A DNA stretch of 64,000 nucleotides, taken from NCBI RefSeq assembly GCF_029222965.1, contig NZ_JARHUD010000001.1, forward strand, positions 496,001 to 560,000. Reading direction: 5' to 3'. The stretch comes from Aquibaculum arenosum (GTDB lineage: Bacteria; Pseudomonadota; Alphaproteobacteria; Kiloniellales; DSM-21159). A program made the translations under genes and the position numbers. A model generated the notes under the pieces. The model was given only the letters and a program-made list of their open reading frames with translations. It ran no database searches and was not told where the DNA came from. Numbering within the stretch: position 1 is the first letter of the stretch; each line of letters begins with the position of its first letter. Below, piece by piece: positions 1 to 8,161 of the stretch.

Positions 1-2
1 AT

Positions 3-602
3 CCGCCGACCGCAGATCAGGTGGTGCTGGCGATTGCGGGAGCCATTGCCTTGGCCTGTGCCGTCGCCATCGCGGTGATCTGGCGCGATCTCGGCCGCAC
101 GGAGATCCTCCGGCCGGCGATGAGCTCCACGGCGCGCACCACCAGCATGATTTTCACGCTGATCATCGGCGCGCTGCTCTTCTCGCTGGTGTTCCGTGGA
201 TTGGGCGGGGAGGAGCGTATTCGCGACCTGCTCGATGCCACGCCCGGCGGGCCGCACACGATGATGTTCTTCGTGCTCTTCATGATGTTTCTCCTCGGTC
301 TCTTCCTGGACTACGTGGAGATCACCATCATCGCGATACCGGTGGTGGGACCGCCGATCCTGGCCGCGGGCATCGACCCGATCTGGTTCGGCGTGCTGAT
401 CGCGCTGACACTGCAGACCTCGTTCCTCACTCCGCCGGTGGGCTACACCCTGGCCTATCTGCGCTCGGTGGCGCCGCCCAGCGTGTCGACGCTGCAGATC
501 TGGGGCGGTGCGGTGCCCTTCATCCTGCTGCAGCTGCTGGCGGTGCTGATCGTCTACAGCCTCCCCGGCCTGGCCACCTGGCTGCCGGGACAACTGTTCT
601 GA
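3..602 (+). CDS. TRAP transporter large permease (DctM family), C-terminal part
   Basis: The reading frame is open to the left window edge, so only the last 199 or so residues are present. It shows alternating hydrophobic helices and the DctM C-terminal pattern, with a helix ending LTLQTSFLTPPVGYTLAYLR followed by a last helix and a PGLATWLP tail. Such proteins form the membrane channel of sodium- or proton-driven TRAP uptake systems for organic acids and related solutes. The length and the two large hydrophobic blocks resemble the extra-large DctM subclass, but this cannot be settled without the N-terminus. The gene ends just before a strong hairpin and converges on the alcohol dehydrogenase at 792. 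The substrate is unknown. Confidence 0.85.
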   Translation, partial: PPTADQVVLAIAGAIALACAVAIAVIWRDLGRTEILRPAMSSTARTTSMIFTLIIGALLFSLVFRGLGGEERIRDLLDATPGGPHTMMFFVLFMMFLLGLFLDYVEITIIAIPVVGPPILAAGIDPIWFGVLIALTLQTSFLTPPVGYTLAYLRSVAPPSVSTLQIWGGAVPFILLQLLAVLIVYSLPGLATWLPGQLF

Positions 603-611
603 GAAATGGTT

Positions 612-650
612 CCCCCTGACCGCTGCTTAAGACAGGCGGCAGTCAGGGGG
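612..650 (+). terminator. strong hairpin after the TRAP permease
   Basis: A 9-bp perfect stem (612-620 with 642-650) extends inward through partly paired GC bases, beginning 10 nt after the permease stop. There is no T-run after the stem, so it is a candidate transcript 3' end or stabiliser rather than a classical intrinsic terminator. Confidence 0.45.
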
Positions 651-657
651 CAGGCAT

Positions 658-794
658 CAGAGCGGATCGCGTTTGTTCTGTAACGCGCAGCGTTCAGAGC
701 AACCGCGTGAATCCGCTCTGAATCAAGAGTGTAGAGCAGATTCACGACTCAAACCGGGTCGCTTCGCGAACCCGATTTGAGTCGATCTGCTCTA
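658..794. repeat. cluster of related inverted repeats between convergent genes
   Basis: Two successive palindromes share similar outer arms: AGAGCGGAT...ATCCGCTCT (659-719) and TAGAGCAGAT...ATCTGCTCTA (732-794). The second has an inner stem of GACTCAAA with TTTGAGTC around a GC-rich loop. The right arm of the first and the left arm of the second are also inverted repeats of each other (707-719 and 733-745, 12 of 13 bases), so an alternative fold is possible. The outer right arm overlaps the stop codon of the alcohol dehydrogenase. It could be a bidirectional terminator or a REP-like dispersed element. Together with the hairpin at 612-650 it fills the 189-bp gap, and no gene is seen there. Confidence 0.6.
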
Positions 795-1964
795 TAGCTT
801 GCCGGCAAGGGCGACTTCGAAGAGCTGGCGGCAGTCGGCAGCGGTCAGGGGACGCGGGTTGCCGCCGGCGGTGGGATCCTTCTCGGCCATGACAGAAAGC
901 TCGTCCAGGCGTGCATCGTCCACGCCCAGTTCCGCCAGGGTGTGCGGGATCTGCAGCTCTTGCCGGAAGGAGAGCACCCAATCGAGGAAGCCGGCGTAGT
1001 TCTGCTCGCGCAGGCCGAGCCAGGCGGCCAGGCGGCCCAGCTTGTCTTCGATCGCCGGCCGGTTGAAGGTCAGGACGTAGGGCATGAAGACCGCGTTGGT
1101 CAGGCCGTGATGGGTGTCATAGACCGCACCCACCGGGTGGGAGAGCGCATGGATGCCGCCCAGGCCCTTCTGGAAGGCGACCGAGCCCATGGAGGCGGCG
1201 GCCAGCATGTGGGCGCGGGCCTCCACGTCGCTGCCGTCGGCAAAGGCGCGCGGCAGATAGTCCTTCACCAGCCGCATGCCCTCCACCGCGATGCCTTCGG
1301 CCATGGGGTGATAGCCGGGCGCGCAATAGGCTTCCAGGCAGTGGGCCAGGGCGTCCATGCCGGTGGCGGCGGTGATGTGAGCCGGCAGCCCCACCGTCAG
1401 TTCCGGGTCGGAGATCACCACACCGGGCAGCATCTTCGGATGGAAAATGATCTTCTTTGTGTGGTCGCTCTCGTCGGTGATCACGCCCGCGCGCCCGGTC
1501 TCGGAGCCGGTGCCGGCGGTGGTGGGGACGGCGACGATGGGGGCGATGCCCGCCGGGTCGGCACGCTTCCACTCGTCGGTGCGGTCTTCGAAGTCGGTCC
1601 AGGGCAGGCTCTGGCCGCTCATGAAGGCGATCACCTTGCCGGCGTCCAGCGCGCTGCCGCCGCCGAAGGCGATCACGCCGTCGTGGCGGCCGCTGCGGAA
1701 GGCCTCGATGCCATCGGCCAGATTGGTGCCCGTGGGGTTGCCCTTGATGTTGGAGAAGAGCCCTGCCTCAAGCCCGGCCGCGCGCAGCGACTGCAGTGCC
1801 GCCTCCACGATGGGCAGGGCGGCGAGGCCCGGGTCGGTGACCAGCAGCGGGCGACGCATGCCCTGGCTTTCACAGGCCTGGGGCAGGTTCTTGATGCGTC
1901 CCGGACCGAAAAGGATCTGGGTCGGGAAGCTCCAGGTGGCTTTGAGATGGCCGGCGCCGGACAT
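792..1964 (-). CDS. iron-containing alcohol dehydrogenase
   Basis: A 390-residue group III alcohol dehydrogenase that interconverts an alcohol and its aldehyde with NAD(P). The nucleotide-binding GGGSALD lies at 101-107, followed by PTTAGTGSE near 147-155. The metal ligands are D204, H208, H272 and H286, and the conserved active-site H276 is present in HALSHPVG, so the enzyme looks fully competent. The ATG at 1964 was chosen because it has a GGAGAG site just upstream and matches family length; the longer open frame has no support. It follows the glutamine-synthetase-like gene on the same strand after a 146-bp gap with two hairpins. The substrate is not evident. Confidence 0.9.
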   Translation of the reverse strand: MSGAGHLKATWSFPTQILFGPGRIKNLPQACESQGMRRPLLVTDPGLAALPIVEAALQSLRAAGLEAGLFSNIKGNPTGTNLADGIEAFRSGRHDGVIAFGGGSALDAGKVIAFMSGQSLPWTDFEDRTDEWKRADPAGIAPIVAVPTTAGTGSETGRAGVITDESDHTKKIIFHPKMLPGVVISDPELTVGLPAHITAATGMDALAHCLEAYCAPGYHPMAEGIAVEGMRLVKDYLPRAFADGSDVEARAHMLAAASMGSVAFQKGLGGIHALSHPVGAVYDTHHGLTNAVFMPYVLTFNRPAIEDKLGRLAAWLGLREQNYAGFLDWVLSFRQELQIPHTLAELGVDDARLDELSVMAEKDPTAGGNPRPLTAADCRQLFEVALAGKL

Positions 1965-2018
1965 GCGATTCAACTCTCCTGCAGGTGGGCGTGATGATGG
2001 TTGCTCTTGGTACGGCCA

Positions 2019-2096
2019 CAGGCCGGCGCATGGCAATGCCCTGCCGGCCTGGCTTGTAACGGAAGCGCCGGCGAGGGGCCAAGGATGGCCCCTCGC
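2019..2096 (-). repeat. two consecutive perfect hairpins in the ligase-dehydrogenase gap
   Basis: Stem 1 is CAGGCCGGC at 2019-2027 with GCCGGCCTG at 2043-2051. Stem 2 is GCGAGGGGCC at 2071-2080 with GGCCCCTCGC at 2087-2096. Both are perfect (9 and 10 bp). Stem 2 lies 14 nt beyond the stop of the upstream ligase gene. Neither has a T-run on the minus strand, so attenuation or 3'-end protection is more likely than full termination. Confidence 0.5.
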
Positions 2097-2110
2097 CCGA
2101 TGAAACTCGA

Positions 2111-3478
2111 TCAGATTCGCTCGAAGAGGCGAGTGACCTCCAGGTCGGTGACGCGGCGGTCGAACTCGGCCTGCTCCCAGCGGCCGGTGTGGAGATAGTG
2201 CTCCACCACATCGTCGCCCAGGGCCTCGCGCAACACCTCGGAGCGCTCCAGCGCCGACAGGGCGTCGCGCAGGGTGTGCGCCACGTCGGGCACTTCCTTG
2301 GACTCGTAGGCATTGCCGGTAATGGGCGGCGGCAGTTCCAGGCCCTTGTCGATGCCGTGCAGGCCGGCGGCGATCATCACCGCAAAGGCGAGGTAGGGAT
2401 TGCAGTCTGAGCCGGGGATGCGGCACTCGACCCTTTGGCCCTTGCCGTGGCCGACGACGCGGAAACCGGCGGTGCGGTTGTCGAAGGACCAGGCGGCCTT
2501 GGTCGGCGCGAAGGAACCGGCCTGGAAGCGCTTGTAGGAGTTGATGTAGGGCGCGAAGAAGTAGGTCATCTCCTCGGCAAGTGCGAGGTTGCCGGCGATG
2601 TACTGCTTGAAGAGGTCCGGCATGCCCTCGGGCGAGCCGCCGGGCCCATCGAAGAGTGCGGCCGAGCCGTCAGCCTTCCAGAGCGAGGAGTGGATGTGGC
2701 AGGAGCTGCCGGCGAGGTCCGTGCGGTACTTGGCCATGAAGGTGATGGCCCGGTCCCGGGCCCAGGCGATCTCCTTGGCGCCGTTCTTGTAGATCGAATG
2801 GTTGTCCGCCATCGCCAGGGCATCGCAGTAGCGGAAATTGATCTCCTCCTGACCCGGGCCCCATTCGCCCTTGGAGACCTCGACAGGGATGCCTGCGCCT
2901 TCCATGCCCAGGCGAATGGCACGGATGATCGGCTCTTCCTTGGTGGTCTGGAAGATGTGATAGTCTGAGATGTACCAGCCGGCGTGATCGAGGTTCTTGT
3001 AGTCCTTCTCGTGCGCCGTCTTGTAGGTCTCGTCGAAGAGGTAGAATTCCAGCTCCGAGCCTTTCATGGACTTCCAGCCGCGCTCGGCCAGGCGCGCCAG
3101 CTGGCGCTTGAGCACCGAGCGCGGCGCGTGCGGCAGCAATTCGCCGTGGTGGTCGCAGACGTCGGCCATCACCAGCGCCGTGCCTTCCAGCCAGGGGACA
3201 CGCCGCAGCGTGGCGCCGTCTGGTTTGATCACGAAGTCGCCGTAACCCTTTTCCCAGGACGCGGCCTTGTAACCGGGCACCGGCTCCATATCGATGTCGG
3301 CAGCGAGCAGATAATCGCAGGCATGGGTCTCTTCATGGACCTGCTCGAGGTAATAGTCTGCCGCCACGCGCTTGCCCAAGAGCCGGCCCTGCAAGTCCGG
3401 AAAGCAGACCAGCACCGTGTCGATTTCCCCCTCCCGCACGAGGCGCCGCAGCGCTTCGAGATCCAGCATGCCTTGCAT
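2111..3478 (-). CDS. glutamine synthetase family protein (gamma-glutamyl-amine ligase type)
   Basis: A 455-residue member of the glutamine synthetase fold, with an N-terminal beta-grasp region (about 1-110) and a C-terminal catalytic domain. It carries the glutamate/ATP region around NFRYCDALAMADNHSIYKNG, the histidine-containing SSCHIHSSLW and the RVECRIPGSDCNPYLAFA motif. It resembles GlnA-like enzymes that ligate glutamate to amines or polyamines (PuuA type) rather than housekeeping GlnA. The ATG at 3478 has an AGGGGAG site 5 nt upstream and is preferred to a GTG six bases earlier. No other Puu gene is nearby, but the alcohol dehydrogenase downstream suggests amine or amino-alcohol catabolism; that is inference. 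Confidence 0.85.
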   Translation of the reverse strand: MQGMLDLEALRRLVREGEIDTVLVCFPDLQGRLLGKRVAADYYLEQVHEETHACDYLLAADIDMEPVPGYKAASWEKGYGDFVIKPDGATLRRVPWLEGTALVMADVCDHHGELLPHAPRSVLKRQLARLAERGWKSMKGSELEFYLFDETYKTAHEKDYKNLDHAGWYISDYHIFQTTKEEPIIRAIRLGMEGAGIPVEVSKGEWGPGQEEINFRYCDALAMADNHSIYKNGAKEIAWARDRAITFMAKYRTDLAGSSCHIHSSLWKADGSAALFDGPGGSPEGMPDLFKQYIAGNLALAEEMTYFFAPYINSYKRFQAGSFAPTKAAWSFDNRTAGFRVVGHGKGQRVECRIPGSDCNPYLAFAVMIAAGLHGIDKGLELPPPITGNAYESKEVPDVAHTLRDALSALERSEVLREALGDDVVEHYLHTGRWEQAEFDRRVTDLEVTRLFERI

Positions 3479-3654
3479 GAACACTCCCCTGGTTTGTCGG
3501 CGCCCGTGCGCCTGCTTATCATGTTACTTTCGGGCCCCAAATCGGGGCGGTGCAAGACCATAGTGCGACGGGGCAGGGCTGCAAAGCACCAGCTTGACTG
3601 CAGCGCAGGGCTGTGGATGCCTCATCCTAGGAATCACCGTCAAAGTTCTGTCCC

Positions 3655-4281
3655 ATGAGCATTGAAACTTGGCTGGCCTTTGTGGCCGCGGCGGCCGTTC
3701 TCGTCGCCATCCCCGGGCCGACGATCACGCTGGTCGTTGCCTATGCCTTGTCGCGCGGCGCGGCGGCAGCGCGCTGGACGATCGCCGGCGTGCTGCTGGG
3801 CGACCTCACTGCAATGACCGCCTCGCTGCTGGGTGTGGGCGCACTGCTGGCTGCATCGGCGACCGCCTTCATGGTCGTGAAGTGGCTGGGCGTGCTCTAT
3901 CTGCTCTGGCTGGGAGTAGCCTTGTGGCGCGCACCGGTGGCGCCGCTGGAAACCGCGATCGATACACCGCTGCGCGGACCGAGAGTCATGGCGCACACCT
4001 TTGCCGTGACCGCACTCAATCCGAAGGGAATCGTCTTCTTCGTCGCCTTCCTGCCGCAGTTCGTGACGCCGTCGTCCGCCGTCGTCCCGCAGCTTGTGCT
4101 GCTTGGCGCCACCTTCCTGGCGCTGGCCGGACTGAACTGCCTGATCTATGCGCTATTGGCCGGGCGCCTGCGCCGCCGCCTGCGCAGCCCACAAGCGCTG
4201 CGCTGGATGAACCGCCTGGGCGGCAGCGTGTTGATCGGTGCGGGTCTGCTCGCCGCCAGCCTGCGTCGGGCTGGCGGCTGA
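3655..4281 (+). CDS. LysE family amino-acid exporter
   Basis: 208 residues with about six hydrophobic helices and the family signature near the N-terminus (AIPGPTITLVVAYALSRG), followed by a conserved NPKGIVFFVAFLPQF segment in the middle. LysE/RhtB proteins export amino acids and derivatives across the inner membrane. It is transcribed away from the ligase gene (176-bp gap) and converges on the cystathionine lyase with 13 bp between stops. No clear ribosome site precedes the ATG. The substrate is not predictable; the adjacent sulfur-amino-acid genes make a homoserine- or cysteine-like compound conceivable. Confidence 0.85.
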   Translation: MSIETWLAFVAAAAVLVAIPGPTITLVVAYALSRGAAAARWTIAGVLLGDLTAMTASLLGVGALLAASATAFMVVKWLGVLYLLWLGVALWRAPVAPLETAIDTPLRGPRVMAHTFAVTALNPKGIVFFVAFLPQFVTPSSAVVPQLVLLGATFLALAGLNCLIYALLAGRLRRRLRSPQALRWMNRLGGSVLIGAGLLAASLRRAGG

Positions 4282-4294
4282 GCTTCAGCGCAGT

Positions 4295-5464
4295 TTACGC
4301 GAGAGCCTGGCGCAGGTCGCCGATCAGATCGTCACTGTCCTCGACACCGACCGAAAGACGCACCAGGCCGTCGACGATGCCCAGGCTCTCCCGGGTTTCG
4401 GCGGGAACCGAGGCGTGGGTCATGATCGCCGGATGCTCGATCAGGCTTTCGACCCCGCCCAGGGACTCGGCCAGGGCGAAGACCTCCACCCGCTCCAGAA
4501 AGCGCCGCGAAGCCTCGAGGCCGCCGTGCAACACCGCCGTGACCATGCCGCCGCCGGCGCGCATCTGGCGCTGGGCCAGCTCATGCTGTGGGTGGCTTGG
4601 CAGGCCGGGGTAGATCACCTTCTCCACCGCCGGATGCTCCTCCAGGAAGCGGGCCACAGCCAGTGCGTTCTCGCAGTGCCGCTGCATGCGCAGGTGCAGT
4701 GTCTTAAGGCCGCGCAGCACCAGGAAGGAGTCGAAGGGACCCTGAATGCCGCCGACGGCATTGCTGAGGTAGCCGATCTTCTCCGCAAGTTCGCGGTTCT
4801 CGCCGACCGCCAGCACACCGCTGACCACGTCGCTGTGGCCGCTGAGATACTTGGTGGCCGAGTGCATCACCACGTCGATGCCCATTTCCAGCGGGCGTTG
4901 TGCCCAGGGGCTGGCGAAGGTGTTGTCGGCGCAGGTGACAATGCCATGCTTCTTGGCGAGCGCGGCGACCGCTTCCAGGTCGACCAGCTTGAGCAGCGGG
5001 TTGGTCGGAGTCTCGATCCAGATCAGGCGCGTTTCCGGGCGGATGGCCGCTTCCAGCGCGTCCAGGTCGCTCATGTCCACGAAGCTGAACTCGAGACCGG
5101 CCGAACGGCGGCGCACGTTCTCGAACAGACGGTAGGTGCCGCCATAAAGATCATCCATGGCGATGATGTGGCTGCCGCTGTCGAAGCACTCCAGCAGCGT
5201 GGCTGCTGCCGCCAGACCTGAGGCAAAAGCAAAGCCTTGCCGGCCGCTTTCCAAGTCGGCGATGCAGCGCTCATAGGCGCCGCGCGTGGGGTTGTGGGAG
5301 CGGCTGTACTCGTAGCCCTTATGCACCCCGGGACTTTGTTGCACATAGGTCGAGGTGGCGTAGATCGGCGTCATGATCGCGCCGGTGGTGGGGTCGGGTT
5401 CCTGACCGGCGTGGATGGCACGGGTGCCGAAACCGGGGCGGTTGCGGCCAAAGCTCTCGGACAT
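4295..5464 (-). CDS. cystathionine gamma-lyase / gamma-synthase family PLP enzyme
   Basis: 389 residues of the Cys/Met metabolism PLP family. The PLP lysine is K205 in SATKYLSGHSDVVSG, and RAIHAGQEPDPTTGA and YSRSHNPTR mark the N-terminal active-site region. It should cleave cystathionine to cysteine, 2-oxobutanoate and ammonia, because the preceding gene is a cystathionine beta-synthase; gamma-synthase activity cannot be excluded from sequence. The ATG at 5464 is chosen. A GTG at 5476 would overlap the stop of the upstream gene as GTGA and is the alternative. Translational coupling with the beta-synthase is likely either way. Confidence 0.9.
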   Translation of the reverse strand: MSESFGRNRPGFGTRAIHAGQEPDPTTGAIMTPIYATSTYVQQSPGVHKGYEYSRSHNPTRGAYERCIADLESGRQGFAFASGLAAAATLLECFDSGSHIIAMDDLYGGTYRLFENVRRRSAGLEFSFVDMSDLDALEAAIRPETRLIWIETPTNPLLKLVDLEAVAALAKKHGIVTCADNTFASPWAQRPLEMGIDVVMHSATKYLSGHSDVVSGVLAVGENRELAEKIGYLSNAVGGIQGPFDSFLVLRGLKTLHLRMQRHCENALAVARFLEEHPAVEKVIYPGLPSHPQHELAQRQMRAGGGMVTAVLHGGLEASRRFLERVEVFALAESLGGVESLIEHPAIMTHASVPAETRESLGIVDGLVRLSVGVEDSDDLIGDLRQALA

Positions 5465-5472
5465 GGACGGGC

Positions 5473-6849
5473 TCACTTCAGTTTGCGGCGAAGGTGATTG
5501 ACGAGGTCGATGCGGGTGATGAGACCCAGAAACTGGCCGCCGTCCAGCACGATGGCCACATGGTCGCGCTCGAAGATCGGCAGCAGGTCCTCGACCGGGC
5601 GATCCGCCTCGATGGTCTCAAGCTTGCGGGTCATGGCGCTGGACACCGGATCGCGAAAGCGCGCCTCCTCCTCAACCACGGCCAGCAAAAGATCGCTTTC
5701 GTCGAGGATGCCGATGGCCTCACCGGCATTGTTCACCACGGGAAGCTGGGAGATGTCGTAGAGCTTCATGCGCCCGTGGGCGGTGAGCAGCGTGTCGTCG
5801 GGGGAGAGGGTGACTGTGGCTTGATCCTGGTGCCGGCGGGAGATGAGGTCGCGCAGATCGCCGGCGACGGGGCGCTCCAGGAAGCCCTGATCAAGCATCC
5901 AGTAATCGTTGTACATCTTGGAGAGGTACTTGTTGCCGCTGTCGCAGACCAGCGTCACCACCCGCTTCGGCTCGGTCTGTTCCCGGCAGTAGCGCAGTGC
6001 AGCAGCGAGCAGCGTGCCGGTGGAGGAGCCGCCTAGGATGCCTTCTTTCGCCAGCAGATCGCGTGCGGTGAGCAGGGCCTCCTTGTCGGGAATGGAGTAG
6101 GCCTTTCGCACCGGAGTGAGATCGCAGATCGAAGGCAGGAAGTCCTCACCAATGCCCTCGACGACCCAGGAACCGACATCCTCGGAAATCTCGCCGGTCT
6201 CCACGTAGTTGGCGAGGATGGAGCCTTCCGGATCCGCCAGCACCATCTCGACGTTGGCGCCGGTTTTGCCGAAGAAGCGCGCCAGACCTGTGATCGTGCC
6301 GCCGGAGCCCACGCCGCAGACCATGGCGTCCATGTCATGGCCCATCTGCTCCCAAATCTCCGGCCCGGTGGTGGACTCATGGGCGTAGGGGTTGGCGGGG
6401 TTCTCGAATTGATTGACGAAGAAGGCGCCGCGTTCCTCAGCGATCTTCAGGGCCATGTCCTGATAGTATTCGGGATGACCCTTGCCCACGTCGGAGCGGG
6501 TCAGGATCACTTCGACGCCCAGGGCCCGGAGATGAAAGATCTTCTCCTGCGCCATCTTGTCCGGAACCACCAGGACCAGCTTGTAGCCCTTCTGTGCCGC
6601 CACCAGTGCCAGGCCCAAGCCGGTGTTGCCGGCAGTCGCCTCGATGATCGTGCCGCCTGGTTGCAGCTTTCCATCGCGCTCCGCGGCCTCGATCATGGAC
6701 TTGCCGATCCGGTCCTTGATCGAGCCACCAGGGTTCTGGTTCTCCAGCTTCAGGAACAGGCGGCAGGGACCGGTGTCCAGGCGGGTCACCTCAACCAGCG
6801 GCGTGTTGCCGATGGTCTCCAGCGTGTCGTGATATGTGGAAAGCGTCAT
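5473..6849 (-). CDS. cystathionine beta-synthase
   Basis: 458 residues. The PLP-dependent beta-family domain spans about 1-320, with the Schiff-base lysine K45 in PGGSIKDRIG and the phosphate-binding GSGGT loop near 183. A CBS-domain pair occupies about 335-455. It condenses serine and homocysteine into cystathionine, the first step of reverse transsulfuration. The paired CBS domains are typical of the full-length enzyme and usually sense a nucleotide or SAM; the ligand here is unknown. The lyase follows without a gap, so the two form a two-gene transsulfuration unit. Threonine ammonia-lyase lies 72 bp upstream on the same strand. Confidence 0.92.
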   Translation of the reverse strand: MTLSTYHDTLETIGNTPLVEVTRLDTGPCRLFLKLENQNPGGSIKDRIGKSMIEAAERDGKLQPGGTIIEATAGNTGLGLALVAAQKGYKLVLVVPDKMAQEKIFHLRALGVEVILTRSDVGKGHPEYYQDMALKIAEERGAFFVNQFENPANPYAHESTTGPEIWEQMGHDMDAMVCGVGSGGTITGLARFFGKTGANVEMVLADPEGSILANYVETGEISEDVGSWVVEGIGEDFLPSICDLTPVRKAYSIPDKEALLTARDLLAKEGILGGSSTGTLLAAALRYCREQTEPKRVVTLVCDSGNKYLSKMYNDYWMLDQGFLERPVAGDLRDLISRRHQDQATVTLSPDDTLLTAHGRMKLYDISQLPVVNNAGEAIGILDESDLLLAVVEEEARFRDPVSSAMTRKLETIEADRPVEDLLPIFERDHVAIVLDGGQFLGLITRIDLVNHLRRKLK

Positions 6850-6921
6850 GGGAATCGGCCCCGAATCAGAGGAGTACAGTCTAAAGACCTGTGTCCAAAC
6901 GCCGGCCGGGGCAAGGCCCGA

Positions 6922-8154
6922 TCACAGATTGGCCTCCATCGAGCGGCTGGAAAGGACCCGACTGGGGAAGCCGCCCTGCTTCAGGCCCTCGATGATCTCG
7001 GCGACATGCTCGCTGTCGCGCGTTTCCACCACCACGTCGATGTCGGCGCGTTTCGCCGGCACGTCGGCGAAGAGGCGCTGGTGATAGACCTCAATGATGT
7101 TGCCGCCGCTGTCGCCTATCACCTGAGCAAGACGAGCGAGCTGTCGCGGTTGATCGATGATCTCGACCCGCAGCCGCACGACCCGGCCGTCGCGCACCAG
7201 TCCGCGAGCCAGCACGCCGGACAGGAGGCGCACGTCGATGTTACCCCCGCCGATCAGCGCTGCCACCTTGCGCCCGGCAAAACGTTCGGGCTGGCTCAGC
7301 ATCGCGGCAATGGCCGCCGCGCCGGCCCCTTCGGTAACCACCTTCTGGCGCTCCACCAGATAATGCACGCCGGTTTCAAGTGCCGCCTCGTCGGCGAGCA
7401 GGATGTCCGCCACCAACTCGCGCACGATCTCACGCGTGATCTCGCCCGGTGACTTGACGGCGATGCCGTCGGCGAGCGTCGTGCCGCCGGCCGTTGGCGT
7501 CTGCCCGTGCAGGACCTGGTGCATGGAGGGATAGAGCGCCGCCTCGACACCCAGGATCTCGATCTCCGGCCGCTCGGCCTTGAGGGCAGTGGCAATCCCG
7601 GCGATCAGGCCGCCGCCGCCGATGGGCACGATGACGCAGTCCAGGTCCGGCAGGTCCTGTAGCAGTTCCAGGCCGATGGTGCCCTGGCCGGAGATGATAA
7701 AGGAGTCGTCATAGGGATGTACGAAGGTCAGGCCGTCGCGTTCGGCGATCTCGCGCGCAGCCACCGCCGAGGCGTCCAGGGTCTCACCCGTGAGCACCAC
7801 CCGGGCGCCGAAGGAGCGGGTGCGCTCCACTTTGGCGAAGGGCGCGAACTCAGGCATCACGATGGTCGCGGGAATCCCCAGGCGCCGGGCGTGGTAGGCA
7901 ACGCCTTGCGCATGGTTGCCGGCGCTCATGGCGATGACGCCGCGTCGAGCCTGCTCCTCATCCAGATTCATCAGCTTCCAGCAGGCGCCGCGGTCCTTGA
8001 AGGAGCCGGTGAACTGCAGGGACTCAAGTTTCAGGAAGAGTTCGCAGCCCAATGTTTCCGCCAGGCGCGCTGCCGGAACCGTGGGCGTGCGCACCACATG
8101 CGCACGGATGCCTTCGGCGGCCTGCCGGATGGACTCGAGTGTGACACTGCTCAT
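6922..8154 (-). CDS. threonine ammonia-lyase, ACT-domain form
   Basis: 410 residues. A fold-type-II PLP catalytic domain (about 1-320) carries the lysine in FTGSFKDRG (K53) and a glycine-rich phosphate loop IGGGGL. A short C-terminal ACT-like domain spans about 330-405 (RVEIIDQPRQLARLAQVIGD). It deaminates threonine (and serine) to a 2-oxoacid and ammonia. The single C-terminal ACT domain fits the short catabolic or moderately regulated form rather than the long biosynthetic IlvA. The ATG at 8154 lies 7 nt after the stop of the acylase gene, so the two are probably co-transcribed. Confidence 0.9.
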   Translation of the reverse strand: MSSVTLESIRQAAEGIRAHVVRTPTVPAARLAETLGCELFLKLESLQFTGSFKDRGACWKLMNLDEEQARRGVIAMSAGNHAQGVAYHARRLGIPATIVMPEFAPFAKVERTRSFGARVVLTGETLDASAVAAREIAERDGLTFVHPYDDSFIISGQGTIGLELLQDLPDLDCVIVPIGGGGLIAGIATALKAERPEIEILGVEAALYPSMHQVLHGQTPTAGGTTLADGIAVKSPGEITREIVRELVADILLADEAALETGVHYLVERQKVVTEGAGAAAIAAMLSQPERFAGRKVAALIGGGNIDVRLLSGVLARGLVRDGRVVRLRVEIIDQPRQLARLAQVIGDSGGNIIEVYHQRLFADVPAKRADIDVVVETRDSEHVAEIIEGLKQGGFPSRVLSSRSMEANL

Positions 8155-8161
8155 GACATAC

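Noticed and set aside
612-650. Classical intrinsic terminator
   Set aside because: The stem is strong but no T-run follows, so it was only listed as a candidate with low confidence.
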